Positions 23,481 to 33,485 of a DNA stretch of 64,000 bases are shown piece by piece. The position numbers and the translations under genes are program-made. This DNA comes from Euleptes europaea (Eukaryota > Chordata > Lepidosauria > Squamata > Sphaerodactylidae), in contig NC_079322.1 in the NCBI RefSeq assembly GCF_029931775.1, forward strand, positions 78,553,326-78,617,325, read 5' to 3'. Position 1 is the first letter of the stretch. Every line of letters begins with the position of its first letter. Below the pieces are notes generated by a model that was not told where the DNA came from, made no database searches, and saw only the letters and a list, made by a program, of their open reading frames with translations.

Positions 23481-25734
23481 CAGTTTATCACCAAAAAAAT
23501 AAGCTTGCTCCTGGGTCTTGTGTTTGAGATGTACTCATGTGGCATTTTGGAGAGCATGAAAATGGGGTGGCCATATGGGATACCATCACAGCGCTGCCAA
23601 GGATTCAAAACTAATAGCGGTATTTGTTCCAAAAGTGGCATTTTTGCAGGTGCCGTAAAACAATTCTGTATACTCGCTTCTGTCTCACTTGTTCAGGTGT
23701 GGCTTTGGACCGGCTCACCAAAATATCCTGGCACCTGGTCTGGACGGCCTGCCGGGGTACCATCTTCACCCCATCGCCAACGTTAGATCAGAAACGACTC
23801 GTCATGTCTTTAGGGGGAAAAAAGGGCTCAGGCTTTTCACTTTTTTTTTATTTTGCGTAAAGTGCCACTGTCAGCAACCTCTGCTACCCCAGTACCTCCC
23901 CTTCCCCACCCATTAAAAAGGGGGACCCTCTTTCCCCCCATAATGATACAAGTCAACACAATGTATAAATCAAACATTTAGGCAAAGTCTCAGATAGTAA
24001 ATATTATACAAACATATTTCAAACACCATCTGGAGGGGAAAAAAACTTTTTTTTTTTGCATTAAATAGCTGTTGAGTTCCTCCCCCAGGGCTGTGAACGG
24101 TGGTGCCCTCCCCGACACGGTCTCTTTGTGGCACTGGCCATTCATGCTTCCTTCAAACCGGAAGCTTTGGGGCAACAACAGGTACTGGAAAGGGTTCCTT
24201 GCCCTGCTGGTACCATACAGGGCATATTTTTGGTCCACGTACTTGTTTTGGACAATGAACCCAAGTCATGTCAGGGGCAAAGTGGCCGGGAAAGTCCAAC
24301 TGGAGAAATAAATAGAAAATCAAATGAGGAAACATTGCTATTTTTTTTAAAGGTCCCAGTTGTGGTTGCCAACTTTCAGGTGGGGGCCCAGAAGTTCCCC
24401 CAGAATCACAACTGATCTCCAGACTACAGTAATCAGTTTCCGTGGAGGAAATGGCTGATTCGAAGAATTGACTCGACAGCGATCACATCCCAACCCCAGA
24501 CTCCATCCTCCCCAGGGACAGCCCCCCAAATCTCCAGGATTTTCCCAGGCTGGACTAGTCCCAGTCCAATCTCATTAGGAAATAGATCCGTTCTGATCAT
24601 ACTAACTGACCCAACCTATGCTGGGGGAAAATATGGAGTGTTTTTTTGAAGAGCAAAGTATCCAGTAGGGCAGGAGGTTTCCTCTCCCTCCCACAAACTC
24701 TCTTTAAAAATTACAAATCAATTCCAAAAAAAGAACCACATACATAGGAGAGAAAGTCGAAACTTAAATAGATCATGTTGACATGCACAATTTTCCACAT
24801 TCCCCATAGGAAAAGATATTTACACAGTAATGTATAGATCAGCATTTCCAACAAAGGGGAAAAGCTGGTTTAGCAGCAGCTGGGTAGGATCCAAAATCTC
24901 CTAAAGGCCAAAGATTTAAGAGTCCCTTCTGCCGTGTGTGCGTGTAATTTTTAGGGCTTCTTTGGACAGCCCTCCTCCTGAGTACTGCTTCAGAGTTTGG
25001 GAGCCCCACGGTCGGTCCAGATTTGCAGAGAAGCATCTCAAATGGTTCCTCTAGTCTTGTGGATAAAACAAGTGTGGGCTAGGCAGAAGGCTCTGTGTAC
25101 TCTAGGCTTTAACTTTATGCCAAGAAAGGGTGAATTACGCTACTGGAATAAATTACGCAAATTAGGAAATGTACACACATCGACCGATGAAGTGCACAGA
25201 TTTTGTTATTCTGTCTGCTGTATCTCAGGTTTGGTCTTTGTCGTGACCCCTGGTCCAAACAAATTAATTATCTATCTACATATCGGCTTATATAGGTACA
25301 AGCCTATCTTCACAGCCATGAGGACTAGAAACTTTGCACATTGTAAAGCTGAGATTCTCAGCATGCTGATTTTGCTGCCTGACACCAACTTCTACGTTTG
25401 GTGCAGTCACAGAATACACTCAGTCCTGGCCATGCAGTCTGAACAGGTTGCTTCCTGTGATCCCGGCAAAGATGCCCCGGACCAAAATGCCTTCCCCAGT
25501 GCTCCGGTTCTAGAAAGCCGCTCTCCGGACCAGCCTTTAGTTGCAGAGTTTGGATCTTTTATAAAAAGAAGTTGCTGGGCTAAACCCAGATTACAGATAC
25601 TGATTCGCTCAGGTATAAAAAATATACATATACATCAACGGTATAACACGTGTGCCTCAATAAAGTGATCTTCTTGATCCCGCATCTACAAGCTTCTAGC
25701 TACTTAGGCAAACATATTCTGTGAGCGGCCAGCA
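23481..25734. other. Single-copy block with one 223-codon open frame, no recognised gene
   Basis: Apart from one old hAT copy (24361-24560) this stretch is free of common repeats. A plus-strand frame at 24997-25668 is open for 223 codons but has no domain, no good start context and AT-rich composition like a UTR. A plus-strand AATAAA follows near 25662. Possibly a conserved or untranslated segment. Confidence 0.4.
24361..24560. mobile_element. hAT non-autonomous element, diverged
   Basis: tgtggttgccaactttcagg to ttttcccaggctggactag. Confidence 0.72.
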
Positions 25735-25920
25735 GTTACGTAGAGCTTGGACGTGGAGCACATGCTTTGCATGTATAAGGTCCCAGGTTCAAACCCTGGC
25801 ATCACCAGCGAAAGGGTCACATGGATGGGAAAGGCCTCGGTCTGAGACCCTGGGGAGCTGCTGCCGCTCCTGGGCCAGGCGGACCAAAGACCTGGGCTCC
25901 GTCTGAGAGAGCCACATGGC
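25735..25920 (+). mobile_element. Diverged tRNA-headed SINE
   Basis: Contains ggtcccaggttcaaaccctg and gagaccctggggagctgctg. Older than the other copies. Confidence 0.65.
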
Positions 25921-26056
25921 AGCAAAGTTCTAGCTTAACATTTGGATGGATGGCAACTACCCAGGCCTTAGTAAAACAAAGGGATCCACCATGGATCTAT
26001 GACACAACCTCGTGAGCCTCCTTCGCGCTGTTGCAAAAGTAAGCAGCTGAGCCCAA

Positions 26057-26372
26057 CAAAGAGAAGAGCTGGTTTTTATATGCCGACTTTCTCTACCACT
26101 TAAGGATCAAACCAGCTTACAATCACCTTCCCTTCCCCTCCCCACAACAGACACCCGGTGAGGTAGGTGGGGCTGAGAGAGTTCGGAGAGAACTGTGACT
26201 AACCCAAGGCCACCCAGCTGGCTTCATGTGTAGGAGTGGGGAAACAAATCCAGTTCACCAGATTAGTGTCCGCCACTCATGTGGAGGAGTGGGGAATCAA
26301 ACCCGGTTCTCCAAATCAGAGTCCACCGCTCCAAACCACCGTTCTTAACCACTACACCACGCTGGCTCTTTC
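26057..26372 (-). mobile_element. Sauria-type SINE
   Basis: Full reversed copy ending with ccactacaccacgctggctc. Confidence 0.9.
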
Positions 26373-26374
26373 AT

Positions 26375-26518
26375 ACTGTCTATCCCTTTTTACCCCATCC
26401 TCTTCCTGCAAGGAGCTCAGGATGATATCCATGGTTCTCCCTTTCCCCTTTTATCCTCACAACAACCCTGTGAGGTGGGGGAGGCTGACAGAGAGCGACT
26501 GAGCCGAGGGCACCTAAT
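26375..26518 (-). mobile_element. MIR/Squam-like SINE fragment
   Basis: Reversed core tcctcacaacaaccctgtga followed by gcgactgagccgagggcacc. Confidence 0.55.
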
Positions 26519-26536
26519 TACAAGGTTCCTAAGGAG

Positions 26537-26733
26537 ATAATTCACAGTGGGTAGCCGTGTTAGTCTGTCTGCAGTAGTAGAAAAGAGCAAGAGTCCAGTA
26601 GCACCTTAAAGACTAACAAAAATATTTTCTGGCAGGGTATGACCTTTCGTGAGCCACAGCTCTGAAGAAGTGAGCTGTGGCTCACGAAAGCTCATATCCT
26701 GCCAGAAAATATTTTTGTTAGTCTTTAAGGTGC
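26537..26733. mobile_element. Fold-back (Penelope-like) insertion 5, about 197 bp
   Basis: Flanked by the 18-bp tacaaggttcctaaggag (26519-26536 and 26734-26751). A 61-bp tail (ending agagcaagagtcca) precedes arms at 26598-26662 and 26672-26736, a 65-bp near-perfect inverted repeat around a 9-base loop. This belongs to a common reptile repeat with 'gtagcaccttaaagactaac'. Confidence 0.82.
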
Positions 26734-26751
26734 TACAAGGTTCCTAAGGAG

Positions 26752-27180
26752 GCTATTTCAATAGAGACCTCCCAGGTCCCAGTCGAGTACCTCCATGGCT
26801 TGGGACCAGGGTATCTGAAGGACCATCGTCTCCCATATGTAAGATAACAGGGAGAGGCCCTCTTGACTGTCCCATTGGCCAAAGAAGCCCATCTGTTGGG
26901 TACATGAGAGAGGGCCTTTTTGGTGGCAGCCCCACAATTATGGAGCAACCTCCCCAGGAACGTGAACCTGGCCCCCAACTCTCAGTCTTCAGGAGGCAGC
27001 TGAAGACAGTTTTATTTAGGGTCGCGTTTGATTAAACTGCAGGGAGTCCTAAGCTGTGACTTTACATGTGGGTTTTTAAATGTATTTTATGTTTTCTGGA
27101 TTTTTTCTATATTGTAAGCTGCCTGGAGGTCCATGAGGAAGAAAGACAGCTAATAAATTTTACAGATAAAGAAATAAATC
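26752..27180 (+). mobile_element. L2-like LINE 3' end
   Basis: Contains the coding remnant for WSNLPRNVNLAPNSQSSGGS and the L2-style end 'ttgtaagctgcctggaggtc ... aataaattt'. Confidence 0.7.
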
Positions 27181-27624
27181 AACACTGACTCTCCAGTTGA
27201 GAGGCTTCGTACTGCTTGCCAACCATAAGGGGGGGATCTGAAAAGCAGAGCCCTGGCCTGTTTGGCTGGTAGACACGATTCAGAGACCACCCCTGTTAGC
27301 TCGCCAAGATGGATCTCTCATGCGCCCACCCCTTCTGCTTCCTCGTGCAAGTCCTAAAGTCTCTGCCACAGAGTTTGCTCTGATATACTTGAACAGTTTG
27401 TTTAAACCAGAAATGTGTTTTGATTCAAGGTCTTCAGGGACAGCTGTGCTATTTTAGCATAACACTACTTCATACCATTAAAAATCAAGATATTGTTCTT
27501 CTATAAAGAAGTCCTTTCATGGGTTGAAGGGGCTAATACAAATGTGTTTTTTAAAAAACAGATTCTCAACTGAATTCCCCCTCCCTCTAGCTGCAGTCTA
27601 CGAATGTTGCCAGTTGCCATGGAA

Positions 27625-30053
27625 ATTAGCAAGTCCTAAATTTATTTCAAGGTTGTTGTTTTTTCTAACCATCCCTAAATAACCTATGAAACCTTAGACC
27701 AATATATATTTTAAATGGGGCAGAGGAAAGAGGTAACATTTTGTTTGCTTTCTTGCCATGATGCTCCCAGGTTTTGTTTTTTTAATAAAGTACATCTATC
27801 AAAACACACACCTAAAATTGTTTTCACCTGTTAGTGTTTCTCCCAAGGAATCCTGGGAACTGTAGGAGTCCAAGGATGCTGAGAGGTGTCTAACGGAGCC
27901 CAGCCCCATCCAAAAACTACTCTTCCCAGTGTTCTTTGGGGAGGAAGTCTTGATAGCGGTGACCAAATGCAACCATGAAAGTCCCCTCGCCCTTTACATT
28001 GTGATGTAGGAGAGAAAATGACACGTGTACATGCCTGGTCATATTGCAGGTGCCATAGGACGATCAAACAAGATCCCATGAGAAAAACCGCAGCTAGGCC
28101 AACAAATCAAATCATACAGCGAAAGATCCGCTGAACAGACTCCTGACAGGCAGCCCAACCAATCAACTGCCAGCGGGCAGGTAGCAATTTGGAACAACCT
28201 CTTGGAAAGAAACCCCCCTGGAAGCGCACACCCATGCTTAGCAAGAGACCCCCAAAACGGGGTATCTTATTGTATTCATTGTATGGTAGATACAAGCATC
28301 TACAACAGTAGAGTGTGCCAGCTGGTTTTGACATTTAACCAGACCTTTGTGATGGGCTACAGATGGGCTCTTTTCTACCGCTACAGACAGCATAGAATGG
28401 CGACCCGTTGTGAATTTGGTCAATCACTGCAATGACCGCTCTCACCATGCTGGTGTGCTCAAGAAGGGTCTCATCTTAGCCACTTCATGCTTCCAGGTAG
28501 TGGAAACAGATCCGGCTTAAGGACACAAAGTCAAAACCGTTTCCTGTAAACGAGGTGGTGGAGCATGCAGGAGAGACTTTGGTCCCACTCATGATGAAGG
28601 CACAGCAAGCTGATGTCATGGAACCATGAAACCAAGGGGTATCCTAAATGAACAGAAGGATGAAGGGATGTATGTGTATGTGTGTGTGTGTCAGATGAGA
28701 TCTTCTCCACTGACACCATACATGGATCTAAAGAGGGTCAACTGGATCTTTTTGAAAAGTGGATCTCCCTCGCTGGAAGTGCTTGGATAAATCCATGATT
28801 GCACCCACAAAATCAGCTCTGTCACGCTTCTTTTGTCTATCCCCTTCCTCTCCCTCTCACACACACACAAAACACACTGACCAGCCGTGCTTTGGTTGTT
28901 TGATTCTCTCTGCATTTAGTCCAGAAATTTCAGCCAAAGCAAATCTGGAGGCGCCTTCTTCATGAAATATCTAAGGAATTTCGAGAGAAGTCAAGTGATT
29001 TTAGAAAAGGCTAGCTAGATTTGAATCCAGTAGCACCTTAGAGACCAACAAGATTTTTGAGGTATAAGCTTTCTAGGGGCTAGGGCCCTTTATCCATTAG
29101 GATGGAATCCAGACAGGACTATAATATCCCCCCAGTTTTGCCTGAAGGGAAATTTTAAATTGAATTTTGGGGTTCTCCCCCCCCCCAGCAGGATTTTGAT
29201 GCAAACCTAAAGATTTTCAATTTGACTGGTGAAATTTCTCAGGGAAGTTAAACACACATCGCTCTGTTTGGACCACAACTCCTTGTAAATCTCCCCCTCT
29301 GCAAAGCGCTCCTTTCTCAAGGTCACTGCACAAAGCCTAAATGAAAATATCGCCAGAAGCCAGAGAATCCTCTGTCGTCGGTGCCCTCGGACACCACACC
29401 TTTGCACAAACCCATCTGAGGTACGAATCGCGCAAGGCCCAGCCGCTGGTGGCGGCGCCGAGGCAGCTGCAAAGGGATGTATTTGTGGCACCGTAAGGCG
29501 GGGGCTGAATTCACATTTTAGCAGGATCACACAGCCCCACGACAATGTCTGAAATGAACGGGAAGGCATGATCATCGAAAGCAAGCTGCCAATTTCTCTG
29601 GTACAAATCACACCTCCACGCTTCGACTGCAGATCCGAGGCCCAGGCAGACGTCTAGGTCAGGGCGCTTGCGTTCATGTGCGGCCGCCTCCTAGATCCGA
29701 CCCAATCTTTCAAATGTCTTCTTCCCCCTCCTCCATCCGTACACTTTTTCTTTCCAGAAAACTTTCCGGCAGTCCCAAGAAGGTAAAATTAACGAGCCAT
29801 AAAACGGCACCAAGGGATGGGGAAAGGGGTGCTTGGATCTGCCCCGCCAGTTCACGGATTTCTCCCCGACACCTTTCCCCGGCCCGATCCAGCAGCTCAC
29901 AGCAGTGAAAGGCAGTCTGTTTGGGCAAGTCTTTGGCCCGTTCAGACCTCTCTCCCCAAGAGTGTGGTAGAGTCTCGCTCGCTGGCCGGGAGCCGGGCTC
30001 TAAAGCCGGCCTGGCCCCCGGGTGGGGTGCAGGGGCCCGGCCGGGCGCCAGAG
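27625..30053 (-). other. Possible 3' UTR of the CDK5 activator; mostly single-copy sequence
   Basis: About 2.4 kb downstream of the stop is largely free of the common repeats, except a short fragment at 29015-29110. A minus-strand AATAAA is present at about 27640, which would give a 3' UTR close in length to that of human CDK5R1. No downstream GU-rich element is obvious. Transcript evidence would be needed, so this is inference only. The stretch also holds a (GT)n run near 28670-28691. Confidence 0.3.
29015..29112. mobile_element. Fragment of the same repeat as insertion 5
   Basis: ccagtagcaccttagagacc, aacaagatttttgaggtata, agctttctagg. Confidence 0.65.
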
Positions 30054-30926
30054 TCAGCGGTCCAAGACGCGGGGGAAGTCCTGGCGGTGGCCGCCGTCGC
30101 CCTCGCTCTTGAGGTCGGCGAAGACCTGGGTGAAGTAGTGGGGGTCGGCGTTGATGCGGAGCATCTGGGCGCTGGTGGCGCCGATGATGCGCAGGCAGCG
30201 GCTCCAGAAGGCGTCCTTGTCGCCCTCCACGAGGAAGGGCTTGAGCGGGTAGGAGATCTCGTGGCCCATGTAGGAGTAGGCCAGGTAGAGGCAGGTGAGC
30301 AGGGCGGCGCGCAGCTCGTGCTCGCCGCCCACGCGGTCGCCGTCGATGGCCTCGCGGCACAGCAGGTACACGAACACCACGTTGGCCGGGCTGACGAAGG
30401 CCTGCTCCTGCCAGCCCTGCAGCAGCAGCGAGCGGTCCACGCCGCGCAGCCACGCCGCCGCCGCGCCCGACGGCAGCTGCTTCAGCCGGTAGCAGCGGCG
30501 GCACAGGAAGGCGCCCAGGCACTTCAGCAGCTCGCCCGTCGACGCCTGCACCACCACCCGGCGCGGAGAGCACGGCGGCGCCGCCGCCGCCGGGGGGGCC
30601 GGGGCCGGCGGGGCGGGCGGCGGGGCGGCGTTGCGGGGGCCCAGCGGCGGGCCGCCCCCCGCCCCGCGCCCGCCCGGCAGCGACTGGCGGGCGTTGCGGC
30701 GGTTGAGGTGGGCCACCTCCGCGGGGGCGGCGTGCGCGGCCGCCTTCTTCTTGCCGGGGGCCACCAGGCGCTTCCAGGGCAGGGCGGGCAGCAGCTGCAG
30801 CGAGGGCCGCTTGAGGCCCTTGGCGGCGGCGGCGGGCGGCGGGGAGCGGGCCCGCCAGCCCGGCGCCGAGCCGCCCCCCGGGCCGCCCCGCCGCGAGCCC
30901 GGCGACGCCGACAGCGCGCCGCCCAT
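30054..30926 (-). CDS. CDK5R-like: CDK5 activator of the p35/p39 family, probable third paralog
   Basis: A complete single-exon frame of 290 residues. CDK5R1 and CDK5R2 are also intronless. Family knowledge: these proteins bind and switch on the kinase CDK5, mainly in neurons, and are tethered to membranes by N-myristoylation. Seen here: the start MGGALSASP has Gly2 and Ser6 as in a myristoylation signal, and keeps the Ser8-Pro9 of p35. [10 protein letters not shown] then KKK (about 46-61) matches the p35 PWKRIV/KKK patch. A Pro/Ala/Gly-rich linker (about 84-119) follows. The cyclin-like activation domain runs from [11 protein letters not shown] (124) to the end, including [37 protein letters not shown] and [12 protein letters not shown]. 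The C-terminus is LDR as in p35 and p39. The calpain-cleavage stretch of p35 (around STFAQ) is absent. Start context is good (G at -3 and +4). By eye the domain is about 70% identical to both human CDK5R1 and CDK5R2, favouring neither, so the paralog name is inference. Confidence 0.93.
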   Translation of the reverse strand: MGGALSASPGSRRGGPGGGSAPGWRARSPPPAAAAKGLKRPSLQLLPALPWKRLVAPGKKKAAAHAAPAEVAHLNRRNARQSLPGGRGAGGGPPLGPRNAAPPPAPPAPAPPAAAAPPCSPRRVVVQASTGELLKCLGAFLCRRCYRLKQLPSGAAAAWLRGVDRSLLLQGWQEQAFVSPANVVFVYLLCREAIDGDRVGGEHELRAALLTCLYLAYSYMGHEISYPLKPFLVEGDKDAFWSRCLRIIGATSAQMLRINADPHYFTQVFADLKSEGDGGHRQDFPRVLDR

Positions 30927-31159
30927 CGCCCGCCCGGCCGCTCACCGCCCCGCCGCCGCCGCCGCCGCGAGCCCGCCCGGCCCGGCGGCGGGGCGAGGCA
31001 TGGGGCCCGGGGGGCGCCGAGCGGCCTGGGCGGGGGGCTGCGGCGAGCGGCCCCCGCCCCCGAGCCCTCCTCCGCGCCCAGCAATCCGGCCGGCCGGGGC
31101 GCGCAAAGGGCGCGGCGGCCCCGACGGGCGGACAGCGGAGGAGGAGAGGAGCGGCCGCT

Positions 31160-31410
31160 GCCCCTGCCCGCCTGCCCGCCTGCCCGCCCAGGAGCGCCCT
31201 TCTGCCGCTCTCGGCCGCCTGCCTGCCTGCCTGCCTGCGAGGAGGAGGAGGAGGAGGAAGAGGAGGAGGGCAGGGGCTGCGATGCGCCGCCGAGCCCAGC
31301 CAGCCCCGGAATGGCGCGGCGGGCTGGCAGGGAGGGAGGCAGGGAGAGGAGGCGCCTGCCCGCCCGCCCGCCCGCCCGCCTGCCCACCCGCCTGCCCGCC
31401 TCTCGCGCTC
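31160..31410. repeat. Simple repeats in the CpG-island leader: (GCCT)n, (GAG)n and CCCGCC/TGCCCGCC arrays
   Basis: CTGCCCGC-type units lie at about 31166-31190, a GCCT tetramer run at 31216-31238, an almost pure GAG run at about 31239-31270 and CCGC-rich units at about 31350-31400. They lie 240-480 bp upstream of the activator ATG, in the likely promoter or 5' UTR, and are prone to length variation. Confidence 0.8.
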
Positions 31411-31744
31411 CCTCCGTTGTCCCCGCCCGCCGGCCGCCGCGCTCCCAGGTAGACTGCCGCCGGCCGGGGGGGCTCCCTTCAGCCCCGCCGCCTTCGGCCC
31501 GGCCTGCCTTGGAGCCGCCCGCCCAGGGCAGCGGGATGGGGAGGGGCGAGGCGAGGGCCCTGGAGCACGGCGCAAGGAAAGCCCTGCTGGCTCCGAGCCC
31601 AGCGGGCTGCTCGCACGGCGGCCGACCAGGGGCCTCCCGGAGGCCCACAAGCAAGGCGGCTGCAGCAGCGGCATCTCTCCTGCCTGGGTTGCAGGGCTCC
31701 TCTGCTCCTCTGCTCCCGGAGAGGGTAGCGATGCACCATGCCCA

Positions 31745-31930
31745 GGAGCCATTCTGGCTAGGAGCCATGGATAGCCCTCTCCCCCAGGAACGGGTCCACT
31801 CCCCTCTTCAAGCCTGCCAAGCTGGCAGCCATCCCCCACCACATCCTGGGGCAGGGAGTTGCACCGTTTCACCATGCGTGGGCTGAAGAAACACTTCCTT
31901 TTATCTGTTTTGAATCTCTCACCACTTTGG
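31745..31930 (-). mobile_element. CR1-like LINE fragment
   Basis: The same family as at 2087 (gggcagggagttgcaccgtt, gttttgaatctctcacca), lying directly at the edge of the CpG island. Confidence 0.75.
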
Positions 31931-32112
31931 GGTCAGGAAGGCATTTTCCTCCAGGCCAGGTTGGCCCAGGGATCCTGGAGGTTTCTTACCTTCCTCTGGG
32001 CAGAGAGCAGGGGTCACTGGGGTACGGGAGTGAAGTAGTTGTGAATTTCCTGCATCGTGCAGGGGATTAGACTAGATGCCCCTTGAGGTCTCTTCCAGCT
32101 CTATGTTTCTAA
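31931..32112 (+). mobile_element. CR1 LINE 3' end
   Basis: Contains gtagttgtgaatttcctgca and the end ttagactagatgcccc... ccagctctatg. Confidence 0.75.
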
Positions 32113-32269
32113 CCCTTCTGGTGACACAATCCTGCGCTACACGAGCTTTGGCGTACCCTTTGCCTCACCCCACAACATGGCAGCAGTTCAGGAGGAGACA
32201 GTTGGGGGAGCTGCTGCCAAGTGGGCTCTGAGGTGCAGCAAAGGTACTTGGGCTTGGCCACCGATGGAG

Positions 32270-32735
32270 CCCTAGGGCCTGACTCTGATGGACTGAGGGT
32301 CTGATTCAGCAGAAGGCAGCTTTATCTTTACTGTGTTCGTACCCTATTCTGTTTGGGAGGGCCCTTGGCTCACTAGTTGAGCATCTCCTTTGCATGCAGG
32401 AGGTCCCAGGTTCAATCCCCGGCATCTCCAGTTGAAAAGGATCAGGCGGTAAATGATGGGAAAGACCTCAGCCTGAGATCCTGGGGAGCCCTTCTGGTCT
32501 GAGTAGACAAACCAGACCTTGATGCACCAAGAGCCTGATTCAGTATGAGGCAGTTTCATGTGAAGGGCTGTGGCTCAGTGATCAAGCCTCTGTTTGGCAT
32601 GCAGAAGGTCCCAGGTTCAATCCCCGGCAACATCTCCAGTTAAAAGCTGAGCCGCTACCAGTCTAAGTAGACAAGACTGACCGTGACGGACCAAAGGTCT
32701 GATTCAGAATAAGGCAGCTTCATGTGTGTTCAAGG
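32270..32735 (+). repeat. Head-to-tail tRNA-headed SINEs (two copies plus a tail)
   Basis: A tail at 32270-32338, a copy at about 32360-32565, then a second copy at 32566-32735 fused at gtttcatgtga|agggctgtgg. The second has a deletion in the body. Confidence 0.85.
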
Positions 32736-33069
32736 ACCTCTGCAGCATACCGGTACATTTGCTAAGCCTTTCATGGGCCATCACCAGAGCTGGTGGCAGT
32801 GAGTTCCATAGTGCACAGTAATAATAATAACTACAATTATTATTATATTTAGCATCATCTCTTTCCATGTTCCAGGTGCTTCATGTACTGATGACAACTC
32901 CTGTGAGGCCAGCCATTATTAATATCCCAGACTGTAGAAGGGAGACTGAGGCAGAAAGGTTTGCCCTGAGACCTCCTTTGGAATTAATTAATGAAGATCA
33001 CCCCAGGGGAATACCTCTGCTTATCAGATGGTGGGGGGCTGCGTTTCCCCCCCGAAAGATCAGAGTAAA

Positions 33070-33400
33070 GCCGGTTTGGGAAAGGACAACAGGAAATACT
33101 TCTTTACAGAGAGTGATTCAAATGTGGAATTTGCAACCAAAGGATGTAGTGATGGCCACAGGCAGAGATGGTTTTAAAAATGGGTTTAGACAAAGTCATG
33201 GAGGAGAGGTCTATCAGTGGGTGCTAAAGAGAACCTCCACATTCAGAGGCAGTCAACCTCTGAATCAGGGAACAGCCTTGGCCTCTATGCCCCGTAATTG
33301 GTCCTCCATAGTAGCTGTATGGCCACTGTGTGAGACGGGATGCTGGACTGGATGGACTCTCATTGGTCTGATCCAGCAGGGCTCTTCAGATGTTACTATA
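33070..33400 (+). mobile_element. CR1/L3-like LINE 3' end
   Basis: Contains the LINE tail phrases for YFFTESDSNVEFATK-like coding and the end ctgatccagcagggctcttc. 5'-truncated. Confidence 0.65.
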
Positions 33401-33419
33401 AATGCTAAGAAAGAGAATA

Positions 33420-33480
33420 ATAGAATCATAGAGCTGGAAGGGACCACCAGGGTGATCATTTGTTCGAACAAATCATTAAC
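33420..33480 (-). mobile_element. CR1 3'-terminal fragment
   Basis: The reversed CR1 tail (agaatcatagagctggaagg) sits right before the plus-strand CR1 body, so CR1 ends flank the body in opposing orientation. Confidence 0.7.
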
Positions 33481-33485
33481 AGTCC

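Larger units (their letters stand above)
29950..31700. promoter_or_regulatory. CpG island over the CDK5 activator gene and its upstream leader
   Basis: The whole interval is extremely rich in G, C and CpG, unlike the flanks, and covers the single exon and about 750 bp upstream of its ATG on the minus strand. No TATA box is evident near the start. The upstream part (30927-31700) should contain the 5' UTR and core promoter, but I cannot place a transcription start. The high GC creates very long open frames on both strands that are not genes. Confidence 0.85.

Noticed and set aside
30054-30926. Naming the gene CDK5R1 or CDK5R2
   Set aside because: The N-terminus differs from the strongly conserved p35 start, the calpain region is absent, and neither known gene neighbours PTPN23.
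29710-31886. Open frames of 721 and 689 codons, and 414 and 273 codons, on both strands over the CpG island
   Set aside because: They overlap the CDK5 activator in other frames, consist of Pro/Ala/Arg/Gly runs, and exist because stop codons are rare in very GC-rich DNA.
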